From Whitmania pigra (lineage: Eukaryota; Annelida; Clitellata; Hirudinida; Haemopidae), in NCBI GenBank assembly GCA_021613335.1, contig JAJTWR010000263.1:154501-218500 (forward strand): a stretch of DNA of 64,000 nt. Direction: 5' to 3'. The position numbers and the translations under genes are program-made. A model generated the notes under the pieces. The model was not told where the DNA came from, searched no databases, and saw only the letters and a list, made by a program, of their open reading frames with translations. The first letter of the stretch is position 1. Each line of letters starts with the position of its first letter. Of the stretch, positions 1 through 19,140 are shown piece by piece.

Positions 1-727
1 ATCAGTCGCACAATAATGCTTAATTGTCAACGTTCTACTTTGCGAACAGTGGGTGTCATGCATCATTGGACAAACACAGAAAAACGCTTTAAGCAATCAG
101 ATACATGAGTTTAATATCTAAATCTCGCGACAACGAAAGCTGTTAAAATTTGTTACTGGGTGGGATAAAGCTAAATGCAAGTAACAGCATTGTGCGAAAG
201 CTTGGAGAAGCGTGTACATTCTGGGAGGAGTCGCTTAGACGCTTTACTCCTGACACCCAATAACAAGCAAAAATCACGAAGGGTTCGAGCCCTCTCAACC
301 ACCCTCTCCTCGTTAAACTTTTTTAGTGGTCTTGTGCGATTTTAAGGAACGAAGACAATTTCCTCCTTGATGAAGTCGTGATAAAACTATTCCACGCAAC
401 CCAATCCAGCCACCTTAACTATCAAAAAGCCCACACCATCAGAATTATGACACAGCACATCCAAGGACCCTCTTTCCCAAAGTTATTGTCACTGAGGGTA
501 ACTCCGTGACCCACAACATAATAAGAGAACAAAAGGCGACAAGCAATCCGAGACCATACCCATGCCAGAATAAAAATAAACCACAAATACCTATGACCAA
601 ACCAAGACATTTCAAAACCAATCAGCAAACACAGCCCCCAATGCCATCAAACAATGAGGTGAAATCCCAATCCTTCCACGCATTAAAAACATTTCCAATA
701 ATTACATCCAAGGTGACAAATAAGATT
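1..727. other. 3' flank of the polyubiquitin gene, no gene seen
   Basis: This stretch lies beyond the polyubiquitin polyadenylation signal and is AT-rich without a coding region I can support. The short open frames here have no recognisable protein features. A pol III B-box-like 11-mer occurs near 283-293, but no tRNA can be folded around it. Confidence 0.5.
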
Positions 728-733
728 TTTATT
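728..733 (-). terminator. Polyadenylation signal of the polyubiquitin gene
   Basis: TTTATT on the + strand reads AATAAA on the transcript strand, about 108 nt after the polyubiquitin stop codon. It is a canonical hexamer at a normal distance for a short 3' UTR. Confidence 0.6.
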
Positions 734-840
734 ACTGAAAGCAAAATATAACTAAAGTCATAAAATAAAATCAAGAGGTGCAATGCAACTAAAGAGAAAA
801 CAAGTCAATGAGTTAGTCATGCCTAAGCAGGATCAAGAGC

Positions 841-4521
<3,681 letters not shown>

Positions 4522-4842
4522 TTACCAAACGTATTTAATACAAAATTATTCCGCTATTGTTATACAAATGGATAAAATTCGATATAGGCTAGCAGGATTA
4601 AAGAACAAAGGAATTGGGCCAAACTTATGCTTAGTCACGGTTGCGAGAAAAATACGAAACGTTCGTTTCTCGATAACACTAAGTGTCATTTACAATACAT
4701 AACATTCCTTTATTCAAGATAATACCAACCTCTCAAATGTAGCCGCTTATGCGTCGAAAGTAGTGAAATCAAGTCGCGAAGAACAATAAACTCAAAATCA
4801 AACTGCTATAATCGTATTCATGGCGACGGCTAGCTTACTCCT

Positions 4843-4894
4843 TATATAAGTTTTAATCACGTGATAATTACGTCATAGAATGTTCTAGACCAAT
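4843..4894 (-). promoter_or_regulatory. Polyubiquitin promoter: TATA, E-box, CRE-like site, heat-shock element, CCAAT
   Basis: About 350 bp upstream of the ATG there is a palindromic TATA motif (TATATA, 4843-4848), an E-box CACGTG (4858-4863), a CRE half-type TACGTCA (4869-4875), a heat-shock element GAATGTTCTAGAC (4878-4890; two full nGAAn modules and one imperfect) and a CCAAT box (4890-4894). The order and spacing suit a promoter firing toward lower coordinates with a start site near 4815. Heat-shock control of polyubiquitin genes is established in animals and yeast; that it applies here is inferred from the motifs. Confidence 0.65.
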
Positions 4895-6516
4895 GGAGTA
4901 AGATCTCGCAGCTTCGCTTTTGTTGTCTGTCTTAGCGGCGCAATAATGTGGGGAGCTTACTCGTTAACTTAATAATTTCAGACATTTAACATTACTAAAT
5001 ACGCATTTTAAATTACTTCTGTATGTAAAACAGTTTTTTAGATTTTAATTTAACATTTTTTGTAATTTAACATTCAAAGCTAGCGTGTTCTTCAATTCTT
5101 AGAATCTCCCCGATAAATAACGCCACGTCATTTTGCGCAGTTTAATTTTCATTGGTTGTTGCTCAAGGAGACAGCTAAATTTAGAATGGCTTCGTTCTGC
5201 GTAGAATTTTATTTTAAATATTTTCCTTTTATTTAGTTTTTTATATGATATATAAACAAGATAAAAAATTAAACTCTCAAACAAAATTTAAAAAAAAAAA
5301 AATCTTACATTATAAGGTATTGCATCAGCACCATTAATGTTTGTGCAGCTTAGAATCTATAGTCTTAGAATCCATTCGCTTTCAGTTGCTTTTTAATGTT
5401 TCTTATGTGATTGCTTTAAAATCATTGCGTTTGTGGTTAATGATTAATGTTAACTGATTTAGAAATTTGAGTACCCATTGTCACTCGACAAATATTATTA
5501 AATTTAAAGAATTCACAAAATTACTCATAAGAAATGAATCCGTTACTAAGATCTAGCATTTTTATTACTCTTTGCCAAATTATTCGTTACAAACATTCAA
5601 TTCTGACAGGTCTAACCTAATTCTATGGATTAAGACTATAAGATCAAATTAATTTAAAAATACCTATGTTATTGTAAGGACTAATTAAGGTCGACCATTT
5701 GGGCTTGATGCAAATGTTTTATCAACTCTTTCCAAAAACGTATGAATTCATTGTTAAGCAGAAATTTTGTGATGGCTGGAAATATTTGCAATGTCGAATT
5801 TTTTTTGGCTATCATTGTCAATAATTTTCATACTCAAAGTTTGAAACATCTAATTCTTTCGGGGGAGAACTGACTCTGGTTAAATATAATTTATCTCTAT
5901 TGATGCGGATTCAGGCCCCGCTGTAATAAATGCTTAAAGCCTCAATTAAGCTATGCTGAATATCCATTACTAGAATTTATGGTCTAAATTTTGTTCTGTC
6001 ACTAATAATTTCACATAATCTTAGCGAAAGATGAGTAATCCCTACTTTCACCTCGTCTTCACCTTCCTACCAATTTTTTGATTTTAGCTCAAATCGATAT
6101 GCATTCGAAAAGTATACGTATATCAAATGACGCTCTGACTTTTTAGATAGCTTTAAAGGTTTTTTAATCAAGAACAAATTCATGTAACACCATTATTGCT
6201 TGGGCGTCCTTGCTACGTAATAGCTGTTTACGTACAGCTGGAGCTGTTTGTCGTTCAGTTCGTTTTTTAAAATAAAAATACCAAGCCTTGATATGGCAAC
6301 AATCCTAGGAATTGCACTCTAGCTGCGCATGCTTCACATCGCATTACGCCTTTTTGTTGGACATAATTAATGAGAATGACCCTTGCTAAAAGTAAATTAG
6401 CAAGTTCAACTAAATTCCTGCTCGATGCAACGTCACTTCTTAACTCTTGCAATTAGATTGTAGTTGGGATCAGATTGTGCTACGAAACTTTGCCAAAAAA
6501 CTAAATTTGCCAAAAT
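4895..6516. other. Intergenic region between divergent polyubiquitin and BTBD17-like genes
   Basis: AT-rich sequence with no supported gene. The two flanking genes point away from each other, so both promoters must lie here; only the polyubiquitin side shows clear motifs. I see no convincing TATA box before the BTBD17-like start. Confidence 0.5.
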
Positions 6517-9268
6517 ATGTCAGCAGATAATGTTTCAGAAGAAAGAAACGAAGTAAGTGGAAGTTAATGTGTTTTTATTTTTTGACTTCTGTCGTTTTAT
6601 AGTCAAGTCCTGCATACCTTAGTTATTATTAATTCTTAGGAATTAATTAAGTAAATCATAAATGAGGCTTGCATGATTCATTTACAAGCAAAATAATTTG
6701 CATATTTACATGGATTTTTGTAATTATCCAAGTGTATCTAACCTGATACATTCATATTATTTTTCATTGCAAACAGGTTGAGGATTTGTGTCAGGTAGAA
6801 GGCAGTGGTTCGTCCCTTATGAGATCAATTTCTGAATTTGGCTCTTCTTATCAGCTGGAGAACTCAGAAAAATTCAAGCGATCTTCTAGTCACACGAACA
6901 CTCAAGCATTGCAGAAGAAAACCTCTCAGGAAACTGACATTGGGAAAGATGAAGGTTTGACTTGAAAAGCTGTTTGTGTTAATTTTAAGCTTTGGAAAAG
7001 AGAGTTACAGTTGTACAGTTTATCACTGCTTTATTTACAAGCAGTATTGAAAAAAATACTTCATAAAAATTTCCATACTTTAAATAGACTTTCCATCTTT
7101 TTAGTATTTCTTGGATTCCAGAAATAATCTTGATGCCTAATGTCATCAATCCTATCAAAACACCCGTAAATTGATGACTGTTTTTTTTTTCAGTAAACTT
7201 GTTCTTCTTATTTTGTCATTTCCAATTTTTTACATAATTCTATAATTATAATTAAAAATAACTCATAATTCTGTGCAAGGTGTCTTTGTAGTACTTTTCA
7301 TCAAGTTATTTAACTTGATCTTTGAAATATGTTAACACAAGAACATTTTTATATTAACATGGCCATCCTTAATCTTCCCTCTTTTTCTATTGAGTGCCTT
7401 AACATTCTTATACAAGTGAGACATTCGTACATTTATCTGTGTACATTCTTCTTGAAAATATCTTTGTCATCACACATCAAACATGTTAATGGACATTAAT
7501 AATTTACTTGTTCTACTGATTTAACAATATTATTATCAGTTATTGAAACTCAAAATTGCTTGCACTTCTTACTACACACTGCTTCACTTTGTCAGTAGTT
7601 TCAGTATTTTGCATAGTTTGATGAGATGCTGTACTTAATCCCACAACTATTACTTCATTTGTTGTCGTTAATGATCTAAAGTCATTAGCAAATATTTGTG
7701 AGGTTTAATCATCCGAGTCATATCTTAATCGCTAGGTTCCCACGTTCTCAAGGATGTGCCGAGCTTCGTGTCGAGCATATCGGAGTTTTACAACAACGAC
7801 TCTTTGAGCGACGTCATCGTCAAAGTCGGTCCTACGTCTTACAGAGCTCATAAATTTATTCTCGCCAAGTCGAGTCACGTCTTCAGGGCGATGTTATACA
7901 GCGACGACTGGAGTCCGAGAAAGTCTTTGTCGAGAGTGAGAGGAGATTTCGATTGGAAGGGAAAAACTGGAACGAGCAGAACGTCCGGAGGCGAAGCAAC
8001 CCTCGAATTGGAGCTCGAGGAGACGCCAGAGTGTCAGGCGGTTTTTGACAAATTCCTCAGGTTTCTCTATTCCGGAGAAGTGCAGATCGACGGTTCGACG
8101 GCCGTAGGTATCCTCTGCCTCGCCGACAAGTACGACGTGACGCCTCTCAAAGACCTGTGCGTCCTGTACATGGTCGAATGGTCGAAGAGTCCGAGGGTGC
8201 ACAATGCATTGTCGTGGTATAGTTGGGCAAAGCTGATCAGCCTGGAGCCACTCTTGCAACAGTGTTCTAAGACCATATCGTGGAACTTTACCGAAGTCGT
8301 TTCCAGCGACGAATGGACCAGGATGGACGTGGATTTTTTGGTCGACTTCCTCGGCAGCTCGGAACTGGTGGTGCAGAACGAATACGTCCTCTATGAGGCC
8401 GTGGTTTCCTGGCTCTTCGCCGATCACAACCGTTCGGAACTGGAGAGATTCGCTCCATTGCTCTTTCCCCTCGTCAGGTTTCCGCAACTCCACGTTTCGC
8501 AGCTGTATCAGATAGAGAAGAGCAACCTGTACGACATGCCGGAGTGCGGCAAAGTTCTGTCGGAGTTGGCCTCGAGAGCTTACAGATTCAGGGCCGTGTG
8601 TCCGACTCAAACTCACCTAGGAGTCTGCTTCGACGACGAGTTTTACTTTCCCAGGGACTACACCTACCTGGTCGTGGACACCGTGCGCATTCAGAACACC
8701 CTTCGCTTTGGCATTCAAGCGGACGTCAAGGCAGCTCGAAGTCCGGTTCCGTGCGAGGTGAGAGAGGCAGACTGGAAGATTACCTACAGGAAGCAGGGAG
8801 AGGTTACTTGATTGCTTCTAAACCACAATAATTATTATATGTAAATAATTCTAACATTAATCCCTTGCATTGACAACGAAATTAAGCATCCAGGCATTGA
8901 TGAGTGAGAGGCTGTATTTTACGTTGAAACTTATTGAAACTACCTGTAGTGTTTACAAACCGATTTGCTTCTTTAAATAATATTTAGTAAATACACCTCC
9001 ACTAATTTATTACAAAATTCCATAAGCTGATAAATTTTAATCATAACTCTAATACAGTTTTCTTATCTGCTCTGTAATCTGTTTTAATTGAAGTGATTGA
9101 TCAAATCCATCTCATAAAATGATTGAAGTTGATGCCTGGGGATTACAGCTTGTTAGAGATGATGTAAGTAGACTAAAATAGTGAGTTAGTCCTTGAGACA
9201 AAATGTGGTCTGATCTCTCAATCTGGTACTCTGGACGACCTATGTATGATGTTAATAATAAAAATAAT

Positions 9269-9324
<56 letters not shown>

Positions 9325-10306
9325 TAATATTTAAAACAAAAACTTCAACTGCACATGTTCATTTCTAAAAGGGCATTTTGTCGACCCATGCAACATTGAA
9401 AATTTAAAAAAAAAACTTAACTTTTAAAGATGTGCCAATAGTTTCCTTTCTTACACTTACATGCCATGCTGTTTGCTGATGGTGAAAAACATAGGCTATC
9501 ATGAAAATTAACATGAAAAGATGCGGCCTTATACGATGTTTGTGAATTGTTATTCTCGCGATAATTCGAAGTCAGATGATGAAAGGCAGAGGGAACTAAA
9601 AATATGACTGAATTGATTGCATGATTGTCCTTCGACATTGTTCAGACAATACGTCTCATCGACTTGTTTTACTAAAATGTGAAGGTTTGCTTTACTTGTA
9701 CGGGTTTTATTTTTTTTGTCAAGATGGTGGAACCACAAGGTATGGGTCGCAAATCTCATTCAATAGATCTTTTGCCAAATGACTATCAATTTGTCAATCA
9801 TTTTTTTCCAGGGAAATTTTTTTAAAGACAAATTATCCACAAAAATGTTCAACAAAGTCATTTATTTCAGAATTCTAATCTAGTTTGATTAATTAATCTG
9901 CGAATCAGCAGAAATAATATCTAAATATTTAATCTTAGGCCAACTGAAGAAATTTATTCTAAGCTAGAATTAAAATCTTAAATAGTTCAAAAATTTACCA
10001 TAAATGATTGTAATTTGCTGAGCTTGAATTGATTTCATGTAAGTGTTTTTATACAAGGACCTTTTCAATCAATTTCCACAGGTATGGTCTCTCCAGTTGT
10101 ACTGTCATGACACGGCCCTGTTGAACGGAGAGACGCACGTCCAGCCCACTGTGATCGTTCTTAACGACAAGGAAAAGGTCATACAAGTACACAGGGAGGA
10201 GAAGAAAATCTTCATCAGGGGCAGCACCATAACGGTACAGGTGACTATAAGCCAGCCCGAGATGGCCAAAAGCATGGCCGTTTTGATCAAGCCCGTGGCC
10301 TTCTGA
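6517..10306 (+). CDS. BTB-BACK domain protein, BTBD17/TANGO10-like
   Basis: Four coding exons (6517-6552, 6777-6954, 7736-8802, 10082-10306) join in phase to a 501-aa protein. A low-complexity Ser/Glu-rich head of about 80 residues precedes a BTB domain (SDVIVKVG, then YRAHKFILAKSS) from about residue 90. An insert follows, then the block CQAVFDKFLRFLYSGEV, typical of the BTBD17/TANGO10 group. A BACK region follows (ISWNFTEVVSSDEW) and a beta-rich C-terminal domain ends in VLIKPVAF. BACK-containing BTB proteins often act as CUL3 adaptors, but BTBD17-type proteins are poorly characterised. Vertebrate BTBD17 has an N-terminal signal peptide; this model has none. The exon 3 donor (gag|gttact) is weak, but it and the acceptor at 10081 preserve frame. 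An AAT microsatellite lies in intron 3. Confidence 0.82.
9270..9322. repeat. (AAT)n microsatellite in intron 3 of the BTBD17-like gene
   Basis: Nearly perfect AAT units over about 50 bp, interrupted only at the ends. Confidence 0.9.
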
Positions 10307-10447
10307 GAGGTTTTAGCCGAAACTCTGCTTGGATATTTCGACCGAGTGCTTCCAAGTTTAGTTTCGGACAAAGAACGTATTGCTATTTACATCTTGACTA
10401 AATTTTTTTAATTTAAAAAAATGTCAGCCTTCTTAAGTGTCTGTGAG

Positions 10448-11406
<959 letters not shown>

Positions 11407-11640
11407 TGTTGTGACGTCATCTTGGGTATAAAAGGAACTGGTCTCGGGAGCGAGGGAGTTAGGTTCGAGTTCTACGAGTTTTACGGAGTTGATACGGTTG
11501 TTGTACGATAGGGATTGCGAGTTGGTGATATTACGTACTTGGTAGCCATTAGCGATATTTCGGTTCTAGTTTCTGTTCCTGAATATTTGACCGCCAATAT
11601 AGTTTTCTGTTCGACTTGTTATTGTTTCAAAGACCCAACA
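11407..11640 (+). repeat. 5' LTR (234 bp)
   Basis: Starts TGTTGTGACGTCATC and ends AAAGACCCAACA. It contains a palindromic CRE TGACGTCA (11412-11419) six bases from the end and a TATA box (ggtataaaagg, about 11426-11436), so it holds its own pol II promoter. Confidence 0.9.
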
Positions 11641-11765
11641 ACTGGCGCAGTCGACGAAAGAAAAGTTTCAAAGTCTGAAAAGTGATATTTTTCAAGGAAA
11701 CCAACAGAAAAGGTTTGTCAGAATTTGTTCAGAAACAGTGCATTTGAATTTCAAAGCGGGTGAAA

Positions 11766-12392
11766 ATGGCGGATATCGCTAAATTTCTGGAACTAATTGA
11801 GAAACAAATGGAAACCCGGATGCTACCCGAACGACCTTGGAGCAGAATCCACATAGATCACGCGGTTAACTTCATGGGGAAGAACTGGTTGGTGATGGTT
11901 GATAGTTACTCTAAATACCCGTGCATCCATCCTACTTCAAGCATCACTTCGAGAACAACGATAGATTTACTCGAAGGGGATTTCGCCCACTTCGGGTATC
12001 CGCATACCCTCGTAACGGACAATGCCCCAACATTTACATCAGAGGAATTCCAGGAATATCTAAGAGAACGAGGTATTCTACACCTGAGAGGAGCACCTTA
12101 CCATCCCGCTACAAACGGACAAGCGGAGAGATTGGTGCAGACATTCAAACAATCGTTGAGAAAATCGAGGCTTCCATGTGGCCAAGCATTACGTGAATTC
12201 CTAATTCAATACCGACGAACACCCTTGGAGTCGGGTCTTTCACCTAGTGAATTGTTAAACGGGAAACAAACTGCGAGGAAAATTAGATGCACTTTTGCCT
12301 TCGGTGTCTCAAATAGCCAAACGTTTACAAAACAGACCGAACGATCTTACGTCCAACAAGAGAACAAACAACAAGACCTCGCCATGTTTTGA
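11766..12392 (+). pseudogene. gag-like N-terminus fused in frame to an integrase core (remnant)
   Basis: A 208-codon frame starts with about 18 residues resembling a Gag start (MADIAKFLELIEKQ) and runs without a stop into an rve integrase core. The first catalytic Asp is in HIDHA, the second in VTDNAP, and the Glu follows 36 residues later in GQAER, so the D,D(35)E triad is intact. After about codon 185 the family pattern is lost. The expected C-terminal segment (RHVEQLRPRH) appears in another frame from about 12389, so a frameshift has cut the protein. The zinc-binding N-terminal integrase domain is absent, lost with the pol deletion. I treat it as a non-functional remnant. Confidence 0.8.
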
Positions 12393-12692
12393 TACAGGCC
12401 GTGTCAAAAGGACCTACTTGGAAGAGGCACGTTGAGCAATTGAGGCCCAGACACGGAGTAGAGGAAGACGATGACTCAGGCATGGTGCCGGGTCCCACTC
12501 CAACTTCAAGAAATGTTCCACTTACAACAACAATACGAACAACTGTACAACCGCCAAGAAGACCCAGAGGTCGACCAAGAGGACGAAGAAACTTCCAGCG
12601 ACCAAACATACCGGATGAAGAACTCACCCTACGTAGACGGTCAGAAAGATTACGCCTCAAAGCTCTGGGAGACTCTTCGGTTGGCGCGGAGG

Positions 12693-12921
12693 TGTTGTGA
12701 CGTCATCTTGGGTATAAAAGGAACTGGCCTCGGGAGCGAGGGAGTTTGGTTCGAGTTCTACGAGTTTTAAGGAGTTGATACGGTTGTTGTACGATAGGGA
12801 TTGCGAGTTGGTGATATTACGTACTTGGTAGCCATTAGCGATATTTCTGTTCTAGTTTCTGTTCCTGAATATTTGACCGCCAATAATCTGTTCAACTGGT
12901 TATTGTTTCAAAGACCCAACA
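12693..12921 (+). repeat. 3' LTR (229 bp)
   Basis: Near-identical copy of 11407-11640, with a few substitutions and a 5-bp deletion near its 3' end. A purine-rich stretch (gcggagg) just before it could be the plus-strand primer site. GGTT follows directly. Confidence 0.9.
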
Positions 12922-13086
12922 GGTTAATTTTCAGAGATTGGTGCCAGATGCAGCACTATTTGAGTGTGTGGGAAATTTCGTTTTACAAGGTGCATTTTCA
13001 AAGTAATTTTATATTGATAAATGTAAATTCTGTTACACTTGTCTTAACATTGTATTGAAGATAACGAATATTATTTCTGTTCAATG

Positions 13087-13228
13087 AAGGAAAAGTACTT
13101 ATACTTGTACTTATGCTTAAGTACATTGGCTACAACGTACTTGCACTTGTACTTATAAATACATTCAGCCCCAAGTACTTGTACTTATACTTAAGTACAT
13201 TTTTGGAGTACTTACGGCAACACTGGCA
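13087..13228. mobile_element. Possible hAT transposon end with subterminal ACTTGTACTT repeats
   Basis: Degenerate repeats of ACTTGTACTT and AAGTAC fill about 120 bp and end in GGCAACACTG, whose reverse complement CAGTGTTGCC matches the usual hAT terminal inverted repeat style. No second terminus, 8-bp target-site copy or transposase is seen nearby, so this is at best one end of a decayed element. Confidence 0.4.
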
Positions 13229-13538
13229 TTTTGTGTGTGGAATACAACATCGCGGACTGAAGAGTTTTGCTGTCAACGCTGTAATTGTGACTGGGGTAAG
13301 TCTTTCAAACGATTCGACCCAGATGTTTGTCTTATGCATTATGTCAATAGCTAATTAAGCTTGCGCTAACACAAAACGTAGTATGCATTCGAGCGTTAAG
13401 CAGAATCGGTCGAACAAAATTAGTTCACAACAGTTGCAAAAAACGCAATGAAGCATTCATTCAACATATTTTTCACAGCATCTCGTACGACGTTGTTCAA
13501 TAGTGTACCAACAGTATTTTGCCGATAGTAAAATAAAA

Positions 13539-18189
<4,651 letters not shown>

Positions 18190-18228
18190 TGTCCCTTTGT
18201 GAAGAATTAAATAGTTTCTTGGCTTACA

Positions 18229-18234
18229 AATAAA
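18229..18234 (+). terminator. Polyadenylation signal of SLC7 copy 1
   Basis: AATAAA 40 nt after the stop codon at 18189. Its position supports 18110-18189 as the true terminal exon. Confidence 0.6.
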
Positions 18235-19140
18235 ACCTGGCAAAGTGCTTGTAATTGAGTTAACTCCAGGTGGGTGTTTTAAAAGTTTCATAATATTTTT
18301 TGTTAAAATTAACAAATTATATTATAATATTTTATTCGATTAATGTGAGATGATTAATAACGATTATTGCAATGTTTCATCACTCTCCTTTGAATGTATC
18401 TTCGAAATGCGATGATTTTAAATCAAAACTTAAATAAATAAATAAAACCAAACAAATAAACGCAATTACTCTCAAGAAACTTTTATAAATTGCAAGAAAA
18501 AAGTGTCAATGGCTGATCAGGGACGAGCAGTAAATTGTTCATTGCGTTATAAATAATTGTTCATTCAGTTATAAAGTTTTCCTAATAAGCTAACGAAATT
18601 ATAAGATCTCCTTATTAGGCTAAGAAAATAAATCTGTTTGAGACCGTAGTTCTGAAACAATCCGAGAGATGAAATTCTTATGCGAAACAAATTCAATGCA
18701 CAAGCAGAAGAAACACATTGGCAATTATAGAAAATATCAGTGATTCATAATGATTCAACTGATATCTACGACTGATTGCCTTAAAAGGTTTTTACTTACT
18801 CGATATGTTGAAATTCTTTATGTTGTAAATGAATCCTTTTTAATAAATTTGTTTTTTTAAGTGGGCAATTGTAATTTCGACCAGGAATGCAGGGTAATTC
18901 TGGTTTTGACAAACTGTATGTTACTCTTTAAACAACTAAACACATTACAACTTACAGAATTACAACTATAACACTAGGTCGACGAATGCTCAAACTAAAA
19001 CAATTTGGCTTCTTATAAAACAATGTAAAAGTATTTTTATTCAAACAAAATCCGATTGAAAGCTAAGCTAAAAGCAGCCAATATTTGTCGAGTTGATCCA
19101 GTCACACATTACTTTCTCGTCTCGAACAGATTGGGGCGAC
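18235..19140. other. Intergenic sequence between the two SLC7 genes
   Basis: AT-rich DNA without a supported gene. It must hold the promoter and 5' UTR of SLC7 copy 2, but I see no clear core promoter motif. Confidence 0.5.

Larger units (their letters stand above)
11407..12921 (+). mobile_element. Internally deleted Ty3/gypsy-type LTR retrotransposon
   Basis: Two near-identical LTRs (11407-11640 and 12693-12921) flank only 1052 bp. Both begin TGTTG and end CAACA. The 4-bp sequence GGTT flanks both ends; AGGTT (5 bp) is possible if the last A belongs to the target site. A primer-binding-site-like TGGCGCAGTCGACG follows the first LTR within 2 bp. The interior keeps a short gag-like start, an integrase core and a frameshifted integrase tail; protease, reverse transcriptase and RNase H are missing. 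The LTRs differ at a handful of bases and one 5-bp indel, so insertion was fairly recent but not current. It could only move with proteins supplied by a full-length relative. Confidence 0.9.

Noticed and set aside
221..303. tRNA gene suggested by the B-box-like GGTTCGAGCCC
   Set aside because: No matching A box, acceptor stem or anticodon arm can be folded upstream; the T-arm pairing itself is poor.
7894..8616. 240-codon minus frame
   Set aside because: Shadow of BTBD17-like exon 3, whose GC-rich codons keep the opposite strand open.
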